64,000 nucleotides of DNA from Campylobacter concisus (GCF_902460845.1 NZ_CABPVS010000002.1:186001-250000), one strand, 5' to 3'. Shown: positions 18,015 to 26,189, numbered from the stretch's first letter. Notes: generated from the sequence alone by a model not told the origin. Made by a program: numbers and translations.

Positions 18015-19217
18015 ATGTTTTATTTTTTACTCGGTATTTACTTTTTTTACGTTGCCGCAAAGGCGTGGCTATCGATTTTGCAGATAAACTTTATCCGCGC
18101 AGAGGCTAAAAAGCCGGCCGTCGTGCTAGAGCAGGGGGAGTATGAAACCGCCGCCGTAGCAGCGATAAGTAATCAAAAATTTGAGCTAATTAGCCTTCTT
18201 TATCACGCTGCGATATTTATGATGTGGGCGTGCTGGGGGCTTGGCGCGATATCGGGGCATGCCTATAAAACGGGAGATATAGGCGACAACGTCTTTATGG
18301 TTATGGTATTTTTGCTCGTTTCGTCGCTGCTAGAACTACCGCTAAATATCTACGAAACCTTCGTCAAAGATAAAAAGCTCGGCTTTTCAAACGTAACGCC
18401 TAAAATTTTCGCGCTCGACCTGCTTAAAACGCTCGCGCTAACGCTGGTTTTTGGCACGCTATTTGTGTGGCTGGTGCTGCTTTGCATTAGATTTTTGGGC
18501 GATTTTTGGTGGTTTTGGGCGTTTTTGCTTAGCTTCGCCGTCGCGCTTGTTATAAATCTCATCTACCCGACGCTCATCGCGCCTATCTTTAACAAAATGC
18601 AGCCGCTAGAAGAGGGCGAGCTAAAAAGCCGTATAGAAGGGCTTTTGGCGCAGTGCGGGTTTAAAAGTAGCGGCGTTTTTACGATAGACGCCAGCAAGCG
18701 CGATAACCGCTTAAACGCCTATTTCGGCGGCCTCGGCGCGACTAAACGCGTGGTGCTTTTCGACACACTCGTTAAAAAACTAAGCCTAGATGAGATAATC
18801 GCCGTTTTGGGGCATGAGCTCGGGCACTTTAAGCACAAAGATATCCTAAAAATGATCGCTCTAAGCGCGGTTATGCTTTTTGCGATGTTTTTGATATTCG
18901 GCAATATCCCAGACGCGGCGTATCAAGCGCTTGGGCTTCATAGCGGAGGCGGCGGAACGATCGTGTTTTTGCTACTTTTCTCACCGATTTTCGGATTTTT
19001 ATTTTTGCCGGTGAGCTCGTATTTTAGCCGCGCGAACGAATTTGGCGCCGATAAATTCGCAGGCGACGTCTCAAACAAAGCCGACATGATAAGCGCGCTA
19101 AAAAAACTAGGCAGCGAAAACAAGGCCTTCCCGAAGGCTCATCCGCTCTATGCGTTCGTCTATCACTCGCACCCAAGCCTCTTTGAGCGTATAAACGAGC
19201 TAGAAAATGAAAATTGA
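18015..19217 (+). CDS. M48-family membrane zinc metalloprotease (Ste24-like)
   Basis: A 400-residue integral membrane protease. The zinc site is HELGH (His267, Glu268, His271), with the third ligand glutamate in RANEFGADKFA, as in CAAX protease 1 (Ste24). About six or seven membrane segments, with the N-terminal part and the SGVFTIDASKRDNRLNAY block typical of the family. In a bacterium it probably degrades misfolded membrane proteins. Its base composition is much GC-richer than its neighbours: a 60-base stretch at 18601 has 34 G or C, while one inside prmC (19561) has 22. The gene order M48-prmC-DUF4149 is the same as I remember in C. jejuni, so the gene is native in position but foreign in composition. 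Confidence 0.92.
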   Translation: MFYFLLGIYFFYVAAKAWLSILQINFIRAEAKKPAVVLEQGEYETAAVAAISNQKFELISLLYHAAIFMMWACWGLGAISGHAYKTGDIGDNVFMVMVFLLVSSLLELPLNIYETFVKDKKLGFSNVTPKIFALDLLKTLALTLVFGTLFVWLVLLCIRFLGDFWWFWAFLLSFAVALVINLIYPTLIAPIFNKMQPLEEGELKSRIEGLLAQCGFKSSGVFTIDASKRDNRLNAYFGGLGATKRVVLFDTLVKKLSLDEIIAVLGHELGHFKHKDILKMIALSAVMLFAMFLIFGNIPDAAYQALGLHSGGGGTIVFLLLFSPIFGFLFLPVSSYFSRANEFGADKFAGDVSNKADMISALKKLGSENKAFPKAHPLYAFVYHSHPSLFERINELENEN

Positions 19218-20019
19218 AGAGGCTCTTAAAGAGGCTAGTTTAAGGTTAAACTCACTTTGTCAAAATCCAAGCAGAGTGGCTAAAATTTTGCTTATGAGCT
19301 ATCTTAATGTAAGTATTGAATGGATATTTTTAAATCAAAAAAAAGAATTTGACGAGAGCGGCTATTTCGCCCTAGTTAAAAGGTATGAAAACTACGAGCC
19401 TCTTGAATATATAACTGGTAAAGCTAGCTTTTATGGGCTTGATTTTTATGTGGAAAGCGGAGTGCTTATTCCAAGACCTGAAACAGAAATTTTAGTGGAT
19501 AAAGTAATAGAAATTTCACGCGAATATAATGAACCAAAGATCGCAGAAATAGGCACAGGAAGCGGAATTATTAGTATCATGCTAGCTCTAAAAACAAAGG
19601 CAAATATCGTAGCAACAGACATAAATGAAAAAGCTTTGATACTTGCTAAAAAAAATGCAGATAAATTTGATGTAGGTGGGAGAATCAAATTTTTAAACTG
19701 CTCTTATGTGGATGAATTTTTAGAAGATATTGATATTTTGGTTTCAAATCCGCCATATATTGCAAGAAGCTATAAACTTAGTAAATTTGTACTAAACGAG
19801 CCAGAAAGTGCGCTCTTTGGAGGTGAAGTAGGAGATGAAATCTTAAAAGACATTATTCTCATAGCCAAAGATCGTAATATCAAAAACGTTGCTTGTGAGA
19901 TGGGGTACGATCAAAAAGAAAGTATGCAAAAAATCTTAGAGGCCAATGGTTTTGAGTATAGTTTTTACAAAGATTTAGCTGGCTTTGATAGAGGCTTTTG
20001 TGCGAAGTTAAAAATATAA
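19207..20019 (+). CDS. prmC: Release factor N5-glutamine methyltransferase
   Basis: Methylates the GGQ glutamine of RF1 and RF2 using S-adenosylmethionine. NPPY at residues 181-184 is the catalytic motif for glutamine methylation. EIGTGSGIISIMLA binds S-adenosylmethionine and YITGKASFYGLDF with VLIPRPETE is the PrmC/HemK hallmark. The 270 residues are normal. It overlaps the GC-rich protease gene by 11 bases, yet its own composition is AT-rich, so a composition boundary lies at this junction. Confidence 0.95.
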   Translation: MKIEEALKEASLRLNSLCQNPSRVAKILLMSYLNVSIEWIFLNQKKEFDESGYFALVKRYENYEPLEYITGKASFYGLDFYVESGVLIPRPETEILVDKVIEISREYNEPKIAEIGTGSGIISIMLALKTKANIVATDINEKALILAKKNADKFDVGGRIKFLNCSYVDEFLEDIDILVSNPPYIARSYKLSKFVLNEPESALFGGEVGDEILKDIILIAKDRNIKNVACEMGYDQKESMQKILEANGFEYSFYKDLAGFDRGFCAKLKI

Positions 20020-20029
20020 AGGAGAGAGT

Positions 20030-20509
20030 TTGAGAGGAGTTTATTTTTTGCTTTTGGCAGTACTTATAGGAGCTGAGTTAACGCTTGGTATTTTAGTGGC
20101 GCCAGTCATATTTTTCCCGCAAAGCATCATAGGAGATGGCGTACTTACGCATTTTATGAGTGGCCAAATGATGACAAAGATATTTTTGAAATTTAATTAT
20201 ATTTTGCTTTTTATAAGCATAGTTGTAATGATTAGCGAGCTATTTGATCTTAGAAAAAAGCTTATTTTTTCACTAAAATTTAGCATGCTAATGCTTGCTT
20301 TTTTAAATTTGGCTTTAGCTTTGAGCTTTGTATTTTTCTTTACACCTTTTATAGTTTATGCTCAAAATTTGGGGATCGATGCGACACAGACGGCTGAATT
20401 TGCCAAAATGCATAGCGCGAGTGAATATGTGATGAAAATCATGCTTGTTTTACAAATCATTTTATTTTTTGTGAAATTTAAGATTAGTCAAAATGAACGC
20501 AAAGCCTGA
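20030..20509 (+). CDS. DUF4149 family membrane protein
   Basis: A 159-residue protein with four hydrophobic segments (about 3-25, 50-68, 78-102, 135-152). The pattern LTLGILVAPVIFF near the start and FAKMHSASEYVM before the last segment fit the DUF4149 family, which has no known function. The start is TTG with a good GGAGAG site. It follows prmC by 10 bases and overlaps the next gene by 17. It keeps the AT-rich core composition. Confidence 0.75.
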   Translation: MRGVYFLLLAVLIGAELTLGILVAPVIFFPQSIIGDGVLTHFMSGQMMTKIFLKFNYILLFISIVVMISELFDLRKKLIFSLKFSMLMLAFLNLALALSFVFFFTPFIVYAQNLGIDATQTAEFAKMHSASEYVMKIMLVLQIILFFVKFKISQNERKA

Positions 20510-21275
20510 TATTCAAGTTTTAACAAATTTTTTAGCCGAATACACGACAGCAATGGTTAGTGCTGGCACCTACACCGCACGCGTAGAAAAGTGCGTAGAC
20601 CGCATAGCTAAACACTACGGCCACGACGTTAGCGTGACGATTTTCGTGAAATATTTTACCATTAGCGTCATGGACTCGGCCGATAACTCCCTACGCCGAA
20701 CCTACGTGAAAAAGATTCCGCTAGGGCAGGTGAGCTTTAACCGCATTTCCGAGCTTTCGTCGCTTAGCTGGCGGATCTTGGATGAAAATTTGAGCCTTGA
20801 TGAAGCCAAAGAGCAGTTTGAGGGCGTCATGCGTATAGGTGCGAACAAATTTGCTAGCTCTCTTATTTTGATCAGCCTTGCAAATGCGGCGTTTTGCAGG
20901 CTTTTTGGCGGCGATGCCGGCTCGGTAGCTTGCGTATTTTTCGCGACGCTCGTGGGATATAGCCTTAGATTTGCGCTTGCTAAAATGGGCGTAAATTTAA
21001 AAATCCAGTACGTTTTGACCTCGTTTGTAGTCTCGTTTATCGCCTATCTTGGCGTATTTTATGGCTTTACGCACACTAGCGACGTGGCGATCGGCTCGTC
21101 GATACTCTTTTTGATGCCGGGCGTTTTTCTCATAAACTCGGTCTTTGATATCCTAAACGATAACACGCTTGTAGGCATCAGCAGGGCCGTGAGCACGGGC
21201 ATCCTGATACTTTGCATCGCGGTGGGCGTCTATATCACGCTCTCGCTTAGCAATGCGGAGATTTTACATGTTTGA
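20493..21275 (+). CDS. Threonine/serine exporter, ThrE-type, large component
   Basis: 260 residues. The N-terminal cytoplasmic domain (about 1-120) has the ThrE pattern LAEYTTAMVSAGTYTARVE, followed by five hydrophobic segments (about 125-255). ThrE proteins export threonine and serine; in many bacteria, as here, the exporter is split into this part and a shorter membrane part (the next gene). After roughly the first 60 bases the composition turns GC-rich (33 of 60 G or C at 20881), continuing to about 23.1 kb. The start overlaps the DUF4149 gene by 17 bases and the 3' end overlaps its partner by 8. Confidence 0.85.
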   Translation: MNAKPDIQVLTNFLAEYTTAMVSAGTYTARVEKCVDRIAKHYGHDVSVTIFVKYFTISVMDSADNSLRRTYVKKIPLGQVSFNRISELSSLSWRILDENLSLDEAKEQFEGVMRIGANKFASSLILISLANAAFCRLFGGDAGSVACVFFATLVGYSLRFALAKMGVNLKIQYVLTSFVVSFIAYLGVFYGFTHTSDVAIGSSILFLMPGVFLINSVFDILNDNTLVGISRAVSTGILILCIAVGVYITLSLSNAEILHV

Positions 21276-21777
21276 GCTTTTGACTGCGACGCTCATAGAC
21301 GGTGCTTTTGCTGCGGTGGCAGGGCTTGGCTTTGCCTATGCTAGCTCGCCGCCAAAAAGAGCTCTCGCCTTTTGCGCGCTACTTGCCGCGTTTGCGCACG
21401 CTAGCCGCTTTTGGATCATGCAGATGGGATTTTTTAACATCAGCGTAGCTACCCTTATCGTCTCTTTTTTGAGCGGGATTTTGGGTATGCTCTTTGCCAA
21501 ACGGCTCAAAGTGCCCGCCGAGATCATCGCGTTTCCCGCGCTTTTGCCGATGGTGCCCGGAGTTTACGCGTATAAAGGCATTTTGGCGCTGTTTTCGTTT
21601 TTAAACGAGCCTGATATCGCTAAGAAAAACGAATATCTAATCATATTTTTCGATAACGCGATCACGACTACGACGGTTTCGCTAGCGCTTGGCGTGGGCG
21701 TTTCTGTGGTGCTTATTTTATTTTACGATCAGTCCTTGATGATTACTCGCGGCGCTAAGTGCGATCTGGCGAAGTAG
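21268..21777 (+). CDS. Threonine/serine exporter, small membrane component
   Basis: 169 residues with five hydrophobic segments, matching the second half of ThrE (ThrE_2/DUF3815). FPALLPMVPGVYAYKGI is the conserved block near the middle. The ATG at 21268 is preferred to the one at 21253 because a CGGAG site lies 7 bases before it and it makes an 8-base overlap (ATGTTTGA) with the partner gene. Both subunits would form one exporter in the inner membrane. GC-rich like its partner. Confidence 0.82.
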   Translation: MFELLTATLIDGAFAAVAGLGFAYASSPPKRALAFCALLAAFAHASRFWIMQMGFFNISVATLIVSFLSGILGMLFAKRLKVPAEIIAFPALLPMVPGVYAYKGILALFSFLNEPDIAKKNEYLIIFFDNAITTTTVSLALGVGVSVVLILFYDQSLMITRGAKCDLAK

Positions 21778-21872
21778 CGTTTAAATTTATATAGCCGTAC
21801 TTTCGCTAGCTTTTTATTTAAATTCGGCCTTATTTTTAGGGCCAAATTTGATAGCTTTTATTATCTTTACTC

Positions 21873-21899
21873 TAAACTTTTCCTCAAATTTGTCGATAT
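21873..21899 (+). promoter_or_regulatory. Sigma-28 (FliA) type promoter
   Basis: TAAACTTT, then exactly 11 bases, then GTCGATAT. This matches the flagellar sigma-28 pattern TAAAGTTT-N11-GCCGATAA in 13 of 16 defined positions, with the exact spacing, and the CGATAT hexamer fits the CGATWT form used in Campylobacter. It ends 31 bases before the ATG of the next gene. The match is seen in sequence; activity is inferred. Confidence 0.7.
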
Positions 21900-21930
21900 A
21901 GCTTAAAGAGAAATTTTAAAAGGATTTATT

Positions 21931-23124
21931 ATGATGAGCGGAATCGGCGGATTTTCAAATTTTGCTAGAAATTTTTATGCAAATATCAAGCATGACGCAA
22001 AAATCCAAAATACGAATAAAAGCGAAATCTCAAGCTCTACTCCCCCCGTTCCTAGTTTTAACGAAGTTTTAGGCTACGAAGTCGATGAGGACGGATATTT
22101 TACGTCCGAATTTAACGAAGCCGCAGGTATCCCAAAGGACTACAAAATCCACTCTGATACCTTAAAATCTCTCGTAAACGCAAATGATAAGGCTGGTGTA
22201 TTTTATAAAATGTTTTCAAAAATCGACATAGCAAAAACAGTTGGCAATGCATATAAAATTCTCTCCCAAGTAGCGGGCGACGAGCTACTAAACTCAAAAG
22301 AGAGCTTTACTAAAGAAGACCTTGCCAAATTTCCTCAAGGATACGAGTACGAGAAATCAAGTCTAAAAGTAACTAAAGTAAATAAAAACATCTACGACTA
22401 TGCGTCGGCACGTAGCGCCTTTGACGATAAGTCCGGGAAAACCTATATGGAAACGCTATTTTTTAATAGCTCATATCATGCGTTAACAACAACGCCGCAA
22501 TATAAGCCGTCAACCAATATCTTTGATAACAATAACGGCGGCAAAGAGGGCGAAAACGTAGGCGTATTTATAAATCCTCACGGCGAAAGATACACTAACC
22601 CTGACGGTAGTATAACCAAAGGAGGCTTGATAGCAGCCGTAATAAACTCAAATTTACACGTACGAGAGGGCGAAACTACGGTTTGGGGTAAGATGCAAGG
22701 TTATGACAAAAGCATAAGCGGCAAAGAATACAGACAAAAGCTGGACGCCTTTATTGATTCGCGCAACATCTACGGCATCAAAGGAAGCGAACTTGACGGG
22801 CTTAGCAAGGATTACCGAGAATATGTACTAACGTCTCAAAAAATACAAGAGTCGCTTTTGCCCGGTAGCACTGCCTTAAGCGGCAACTCTAACGTAACTT
22901 CCGACGGCAAAGAATCAAAAAGCCTCTTTGAAATAATGCAAGAGGATATGAAAGAGGCGCAAAAACGCCTAGAAAAGCTAATCGAGCAAGAAAAGCGAAC
23001 GCAAAAGATGCTGGATAAAAACAGAAAATACGACAAAGAACTAGAGCAAAATACTAGAAAAAATTTAGAAGAACTTCAGGCGATAATGAAATTTAACGCT
23101 AAGAGCGTGGATATAAAGGCTTAA
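21931..23124 (+). CDS. Probable flagellum-coupled secreted protein of unknown function
   Basis: A 397-residue hydrophilic protein with no signal peptide. The N-terminus is MMSGIGGFSNFARNF, the middle is rich in Asn, Gly and Tyr, and residues about 325-385 form a charged coiled coil. The sigma-28 promoter before it suggests expression with late flagellar genes. Small Campylobacter proteins with this kind of start, made under sigma-28 and secreted through the flagellar apparatus, are known; I think this is one of them (the Cj0814 type) but cannot confirm it. AGGATTTATT gives a ribosome site 7 bases from the ATG at 21931, and alignment with the small gene behind it supports that start over 21934. 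GC-richer than the core genome. Confidence 0.55.
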   Translation: MMSGIGGFSNFARNFYANIKHDAKIQNTNKSEISSSTPPVPSFNEVLGYEVDEDGYFTSEFNEAAGIPKDYKIHSDTLKSLVNANDKAGVFYKMFSKIDIAKTVGNAYKILSQVAGDELLNSKESFTKEDLAKFPQGYEYEKSSLKVTKVNKNIYDYASARSAFDDKSGKTYMETLFFNSSYHALTTTPQYKPSTNIFDNNNGGKEGENVGVFINPHGERYTNPDGSITKGGLIAAVINSNLHVREGETTVWGKMQGYDKSISGKEYRQKLDAFIDSRNIYGIKGSELDGLSKDYREYVLTSQKIQESLLPGSTALSGNSNVTSDGKESKSLFEIMQEDMKEAQKRLEKLIEQEKRTQKMLDKNRKYDKELEQNTRKNLEELQAIMKFNAKSVDIKA

Positions 23125-23134
23125 AAGGATTAAT

Positions 23135-23266
23135 ATGATAAGCGGCGTAAACGGATTTAACGCAAACGTAAATTATGATTTTAGTAGTGCTCACGAGGAA
23201 AAAGAGGCGGATATAATGGGGCTTTTAAGAAAATTTAGTAAAATTGGGCTTAATGTAAAAGTCTAA
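23135..23266 (+). CDS. 43-residue protein sharing its start with the upstream gene
   Basis: Reads MISGVNGFNANVNYDFSSAH and ends KIGLNVKV. The first eight residues align with the upstream protein (MMSGIGGF), and its leader (AAAAGGATTAAT before the ATG) is almost the same as that gene's. So it looks like a shortened tandem copy, or a small secreted protein with the same export signal. It is 10 bases behind the upstream stop and 9 bases before ybgC. Too short for confident recognition, but the ribosome site and similarity support it as real. Confidence 0.5.
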   Translation: MISGVNGFNANVNYDFSSAHEEKEADIMGLLRKFSKIGLNVKV

Positions 23267-23275
23267 GGAAATACC

Positions 23276-23665
23276 ATGAAAATACGAATCTACTACGAAG
23301 ATACCGATGCTGGTGGTATAGTCTATCATACAAACTACATTAAATTTTGCGAACGAGCCAGAAGCGAAGCATTTTTTCAGGCTGGGCTAAATTTTACAAA
23401 AGAGAGTGGATATTTTGTAGTTTCATCGCTTGAGGCTAAATTTATAGCTTCTGCTGTGCTTGGCGATGAAATTTTTGTGCGAAGCAAGGTATTGGAGCTT
23501 AAAAAAGCTAGTCTTGTTTTGGAGCAAGAAATTTATAAATTTGATGACAAAAATGCCGAAAAGCTACTTTTTAGAGCGACGATTACGTTAGCCTTTATGA
23601 AAGAAGAGAAGCTTGCTAAGATAAATGACGAGATAAAAAAATTTTTGGAGAATTCTAAATTTTAA
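23276..23665 (+). CDS. ybgC: YbgC-type acyl-CoA thioesterase
   Basis: A 129-residue hotdog-fold thioesterase. YYEDTDAGGIVYHTNYIKF holds the catalytic aspartate (DTDAGG) and the YHTNY active-site loop, followed by FCERAR. It hydrolyses short or medium acyl-CoA; in other bacteria it is linked to phospholipid metabolism or to the Tol-Pal system. A GGAAATACC ribosome site precedes the ATG. The base composition returns to AT-rich here, and the following genes follow the C. jejuni order again. Confidence 0.92.
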   Translation: MKIRIYYEDTDAGGIVYHTNYIKFCERARSEAFFQAGLNFTKESGYFVVSSLEAKFIASAVLGDEIFVRSKVLELKKASLVLEQEIYKFDDKNAEKLLFRATITLAFMKEEKLAKINDEIKKFLENSKF

Positions 23666-23668
23666 ATT

Positions 23669-23699
23669 GTGGCTAAATTAAAAATTTAACTTTAGCCAC
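23669..23699. terminator. Bidirectional hairpin terminator
   Basis: GTGGCTAAA and TTTAGCCAC are perfect 9-base arms around a 13-base AT loop, placed between the convergent ends of ybgC and the periplasmic protein gene. T-rich sequence follows on both sides. Confidence 0.7.
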
Positions 23700-23708
23700 T
23701 TTGTGCTT

Positions 23709-24959
23709 TTACATCGAACTATTTTGATCGAGCAAAATTTCTTGATTTGCTTCGTCAAAGTGGTCGCCTTTTGCGTTATAAATTTTAACTCCATATAAGA
23801 CTTGAGAGTTTTCAACCCTTTCGGTAAAGATTCTATCAGTACTTTTATCTATAAAATTTGTATATATATACTCGGCACCAAAAGCACTTGAATAGCCGAT
23901 TTGCGAATATCTAAAATCTACATCAAAAAGATCACCAAGCCCCAAAAATAAGTCGTTAACAGGATTTAGTGAGTTCGCGATGAAAAGATTTTGTCTATCT
24001 CTTTGTGCGATGGCATTAAAGATATTTGGTAAAAAATTTATCTGTGTGCTTAAAAGTGCGTATGGTTTTATCTCAAAGCCTCTCATCTGCGTTGCTACAA
24101 GAGAAGCTTTGACGATTGGAATGTTTAAAAATATACTTGCGTCATCAAATTTGGATTTTTTACTTAAAGTGTCGTTTAAATTTATATCTTTGCCTACAAT
24201 AGAGGCTTCATGATAATCGCTACTTTGCATGCGGACATATTCATTTAGCTTTTGCCCTAATGAACTACCATCATCAAATGCAACTATCTTTTCGTTCGAG
24301 TAAGCTAGCAAAGCTGAAATTTGGTCTTTATAATCAATGCCACCAAAGATCAAATTTGGCTTTGGATTTATGATAAAAGAGCTATGAACGCTTGGAATGT
24401 AGATAAGCTCATTTGATAGAACTAGCGAATTTATAATGTTTGCACCATTTGATGTAAGAGCTGCGATAAAATAATTAAAGCCTTGGGCTCTAGCCGTTTG
24501 CATAGCATTTGTAAGACTTTGTGGGCTTTCATCGTTGCTATTTATAAATTTGATCTCGATATCCGCATCTTGCTTTAAGACATAGCTTAAGACCGCATTT
24601 GATACAACATTTGCATAAGATTTTATAATCTTTTGTGGGATGATTACAGCGATTTTGCCGCTTTTATTAACTTTTAAAATAGCTTCACCACCAAGAGAGA
24701 TATAAAGCTCTAAAAGAGCGTTATCGTCTATTTTTGCTGGCTCAAATCTCGCCATAAAACTAGCCAGTAAATCAGACTTAATAAGCTCATTTAAGCAGGC
24801 ATTATCACAGAATTCTGGTTCTAAATTTATATAAGTAATCTTTGCTGGAGGTATACTTGATAGACTTTGGTTTTTTGTAATATTACTCTCAAAATTTATC
24901 TCATCTTGTGATGCAAAAATAGTCGAAAAAATGGCTAAAAAAAGTAAAATTTTTCTCAT
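23709..24959 (-). CDS. Periplasmic protein with a type 1 substrate-binding fold
   Basis: 416 residues with a signal peptide ([17 protein letters not shown]). From about residue 120 the pattern (IAVIIPQK..., then FNYFIAALTSNGA, then IYIPSVHSS...) looks like the type 1 periplasmic-binding fold of LivJ or LpoA. No lipobox is present. As I recall, C. jejuni has a periplasmic protein of unknown role at this spot, beside ybgC and the UDG-like gene. It overlaps the UDG-like gene by 4 bases (ATGA). Ligand and function are unknown. Confidence 0.7.
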   Translation of the reverse strand: MRKILLFLAIFSTIFASQDEINFESNITKNQSLSSIPPAKITYINLEPEFCDNACLNELIKSDLLASFMARFEPAKIDDNALLELYISLGGEAILKVNKSGKIAVIIPQKIIKSYANVVSNAVLSYVLKQDADIEIKFINSNDESPQSLTNAMQTARAQGFNYFIAALTSNGANIINSLVLSNELIYIPSVHSSFIINPKPNLIFGGIDYKDQISALLAYSNEKIVAFDDGSSLGQKLNEYVRMQSSDYHEASIVGKDINLNDTLSKKSKFDDASIFLNIPIVKASLVATQMRGFEIKPYALLSTQINFLPNIFNAIAQRDRQNLFIANSLNPVNDLFLGLGDLFDVDFRYSQIGYSSAFGAEYIYTNFIDKSTDRIFTERVENSQVLYGVKIYNAKGDHFDEANQEILLDQNSSM

Positions 24960-25609
24960 ATCACTCCTTTGATCTTTTTTAAATCATCTATAAAAATATT
25001 TTCAAAACTAGGATTTTTGCTGATCCACTCTGGCGAAAACGTTGGTAAAATAAGGCTATTTTCATTTTTTAAAATACTACCTCTTATACTTGAAAATCCG
25101 CCTTTTAACAATAAATTCGGATATAAATGCATAAAAGCTTTTTCCCCTAAAGTCACGATTATCTTTGGCTTTATCAGTCTAATCTCTTCAAACAAATAAG
25201 GACGACAAAGTTCGATAGAACGGCTTAAAATCGGACTTTTATCATCACTTTGTGAAATTTCACACCGAAGTAGAGAACTTATATAAATTTCTTTTACATC
25301 TAAATTTAAACTATTTTTTATGGCATTTTCTAAAAATTTTTTACTGTTATTTTCATAAGAGCCACTTTTTTTAGAAAATAATATAAACATGATTTTGCTA
25401 TTTTCATTGCCGATGCCGGCTGTTACGCCTTTTGAGCTATTTCGCAAAGAGCAAAGAGAGCATTTTTTTATCTCGCGGTTTAGCTCATCAATATTGTTGT
25501 AATCATGATAATTGCTTAGACTAAGAAAATTCTTATCAATAAACTTATAGCCAATTAGTTTTAAGAAAAATAATTTTTTTAAAAGCCTGTTGTCTTTATT
25601 AAAATTCAT
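24956..25609 (-). CDS. Uracil-DNA glycosylase family protein with decayed active-site motifs
   Basis: 217 residues of the family 4/5 UDG fold. [36 protein letters not shown] and [11 protein letters not shown] follow the family order, and the four cysteines fit the iron-sulfur ligands. The water-activating motif, normally GEAPG, reads [10 protein letters not shown], and the second motif, normally HPS, reads LPTFSPEW. So glycosylase activity is uncertain. The gene sits between the periplasmic protein gene (4-base overlap) and the divergent rpmH. C. jejuni has a family member in the same place, as I recall. The fold is fairly clear; the substrate is not. Confidence 0.7.
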   Translation of the reverse strand: MNFNKDNRLLKKLFFLKLIGYKFIDKNFLSLSNYHDYNNIDELNREIKKCSLCSLRNSSKGVTAGIGNENSKIMFILFSKKSGSYENNSKKFLENAIKNSLNLDVKEIYISSLLRCEISQSDDKSPILSRSIELCRPYLFEEIRLIKPKIIVTLGEKAFMHLYPNLLLKGGFSSIRGSILKNENSLILPTFSPEWISKNPSFENIFIDDLKKIKGVI

Positions 25610-25692
25610 TTTTGGATTATAACTTGATTTGCTTAAAGTTTGAGTTGCGGCTTTTTAAGCTAAGTTATTCAAAGGAATTTAAGTATTGCTTT

Positions 25693-25700
25693 GATAAAAT
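25693..25700 (+). promoter_or_regulatory. Candidate -10 element of rpmH
   Basis: GATAAAAT, 31 bases before the rpmH ATG, with a TTGCTT stretch just upstream. It lies in the gap between the divergent UDG-like gene and rpmH and would drive the rpmH-rnpA-yidD-yidC-jag-mnmE series. Confidence 0.45.
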
Positions 25701-25731
25701 CCCACTTTTTATATTAACTTTAAGGATAGAA

Positions 25732-25866
25732 ATGAAAAGGACTTATCAACCTCATAAAACCCCTAAAAAACGCACTCATGGCTTTCGCTTAAGAATGAAA
25801 ACTAAAAATGGCCGAAAGGTAATAAACGCTAGACGTGCCAAAGGTAGAAAAAGATTGGCTGCTTAG
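25732..25866 (+). CDS. rpmH: 50S ribosomal protein L34
   Basis: A 44-residue basic protein: [19 protein letters not shown] and then a typical [13 protein letters not shown] end, fully diagnostic of L34. A longer open frame begins at 25612 but only the last 44 residues belong to L34, and a ribosome site (AAGGATAGAA) precedes this ATG. Its 3' end overlaps the rnpA frame, as in many bacteria. Confidence 0.98.
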   Translation: MKRTYQPHKTPKKRTHGFRLRMKTKNGRKVINARRAKGRKRLAA

Positions 25867-26189
25867 CTGGTTTTGAGTCGTTAAGCGGCTCAAAAGAATT
25901 CTCTCAAGTTTATAAAGAGGCTAGCAAGTGGCATTGTGATGCTTGCATTGTTTTTTATAAACCAACAAATGAAAAAAAAATAGCAGTAGTTGCTAGTAAA
26001 AAAGTAGGAAAAGCGGTAGTTAGAAATAGAGCTAAAAGACTTTTGAGAGCCGCTTTTTTTAACATTTCTAGTGAATTAAAAGATGGCACATATATTATGA
26101 TCGCAAAAAATGGAATTACAGAAATTTCATTTGAAAAAATTTGTAAAAATTTAAGTTGGTCTACAAAAAAAATGGGATGTTTGAAATGA
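25854..26189 (+). CDS. rnpA: Ribonuclease P protein component with non-standard start
   Basis: The protein subunit that helps RNase P RNA trim 5' ends of tRNA precursors. The frame contains [36 protein letters not shown] and ends KKMGCLK; the [13 protein letters not shown] block is the RnpA signature. No ATG, GTG or TTG exists between the upstream in-frame stop (TAG at 25845) and the conserved region. The best candidate is ATT at 25854, which has an AAAGG site 9 bases before it; the alternative is TTA at 25863 overlapping the rpmH stop (TTAG). With ATT it is 111 residues, normal for the family. The 3' end overlaps yidD (ATGA). Confidence 0.88.
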   Translation: MGCLAGFESLSGSKEFSQVYKEASKWHCDACIVFYKPTNEKKIAVVASKKVGKAVVRNRAKRLLRAAFFNISSELKDGTYIMIAKNGITEISFEKICKNLSWSTKKMGCLK

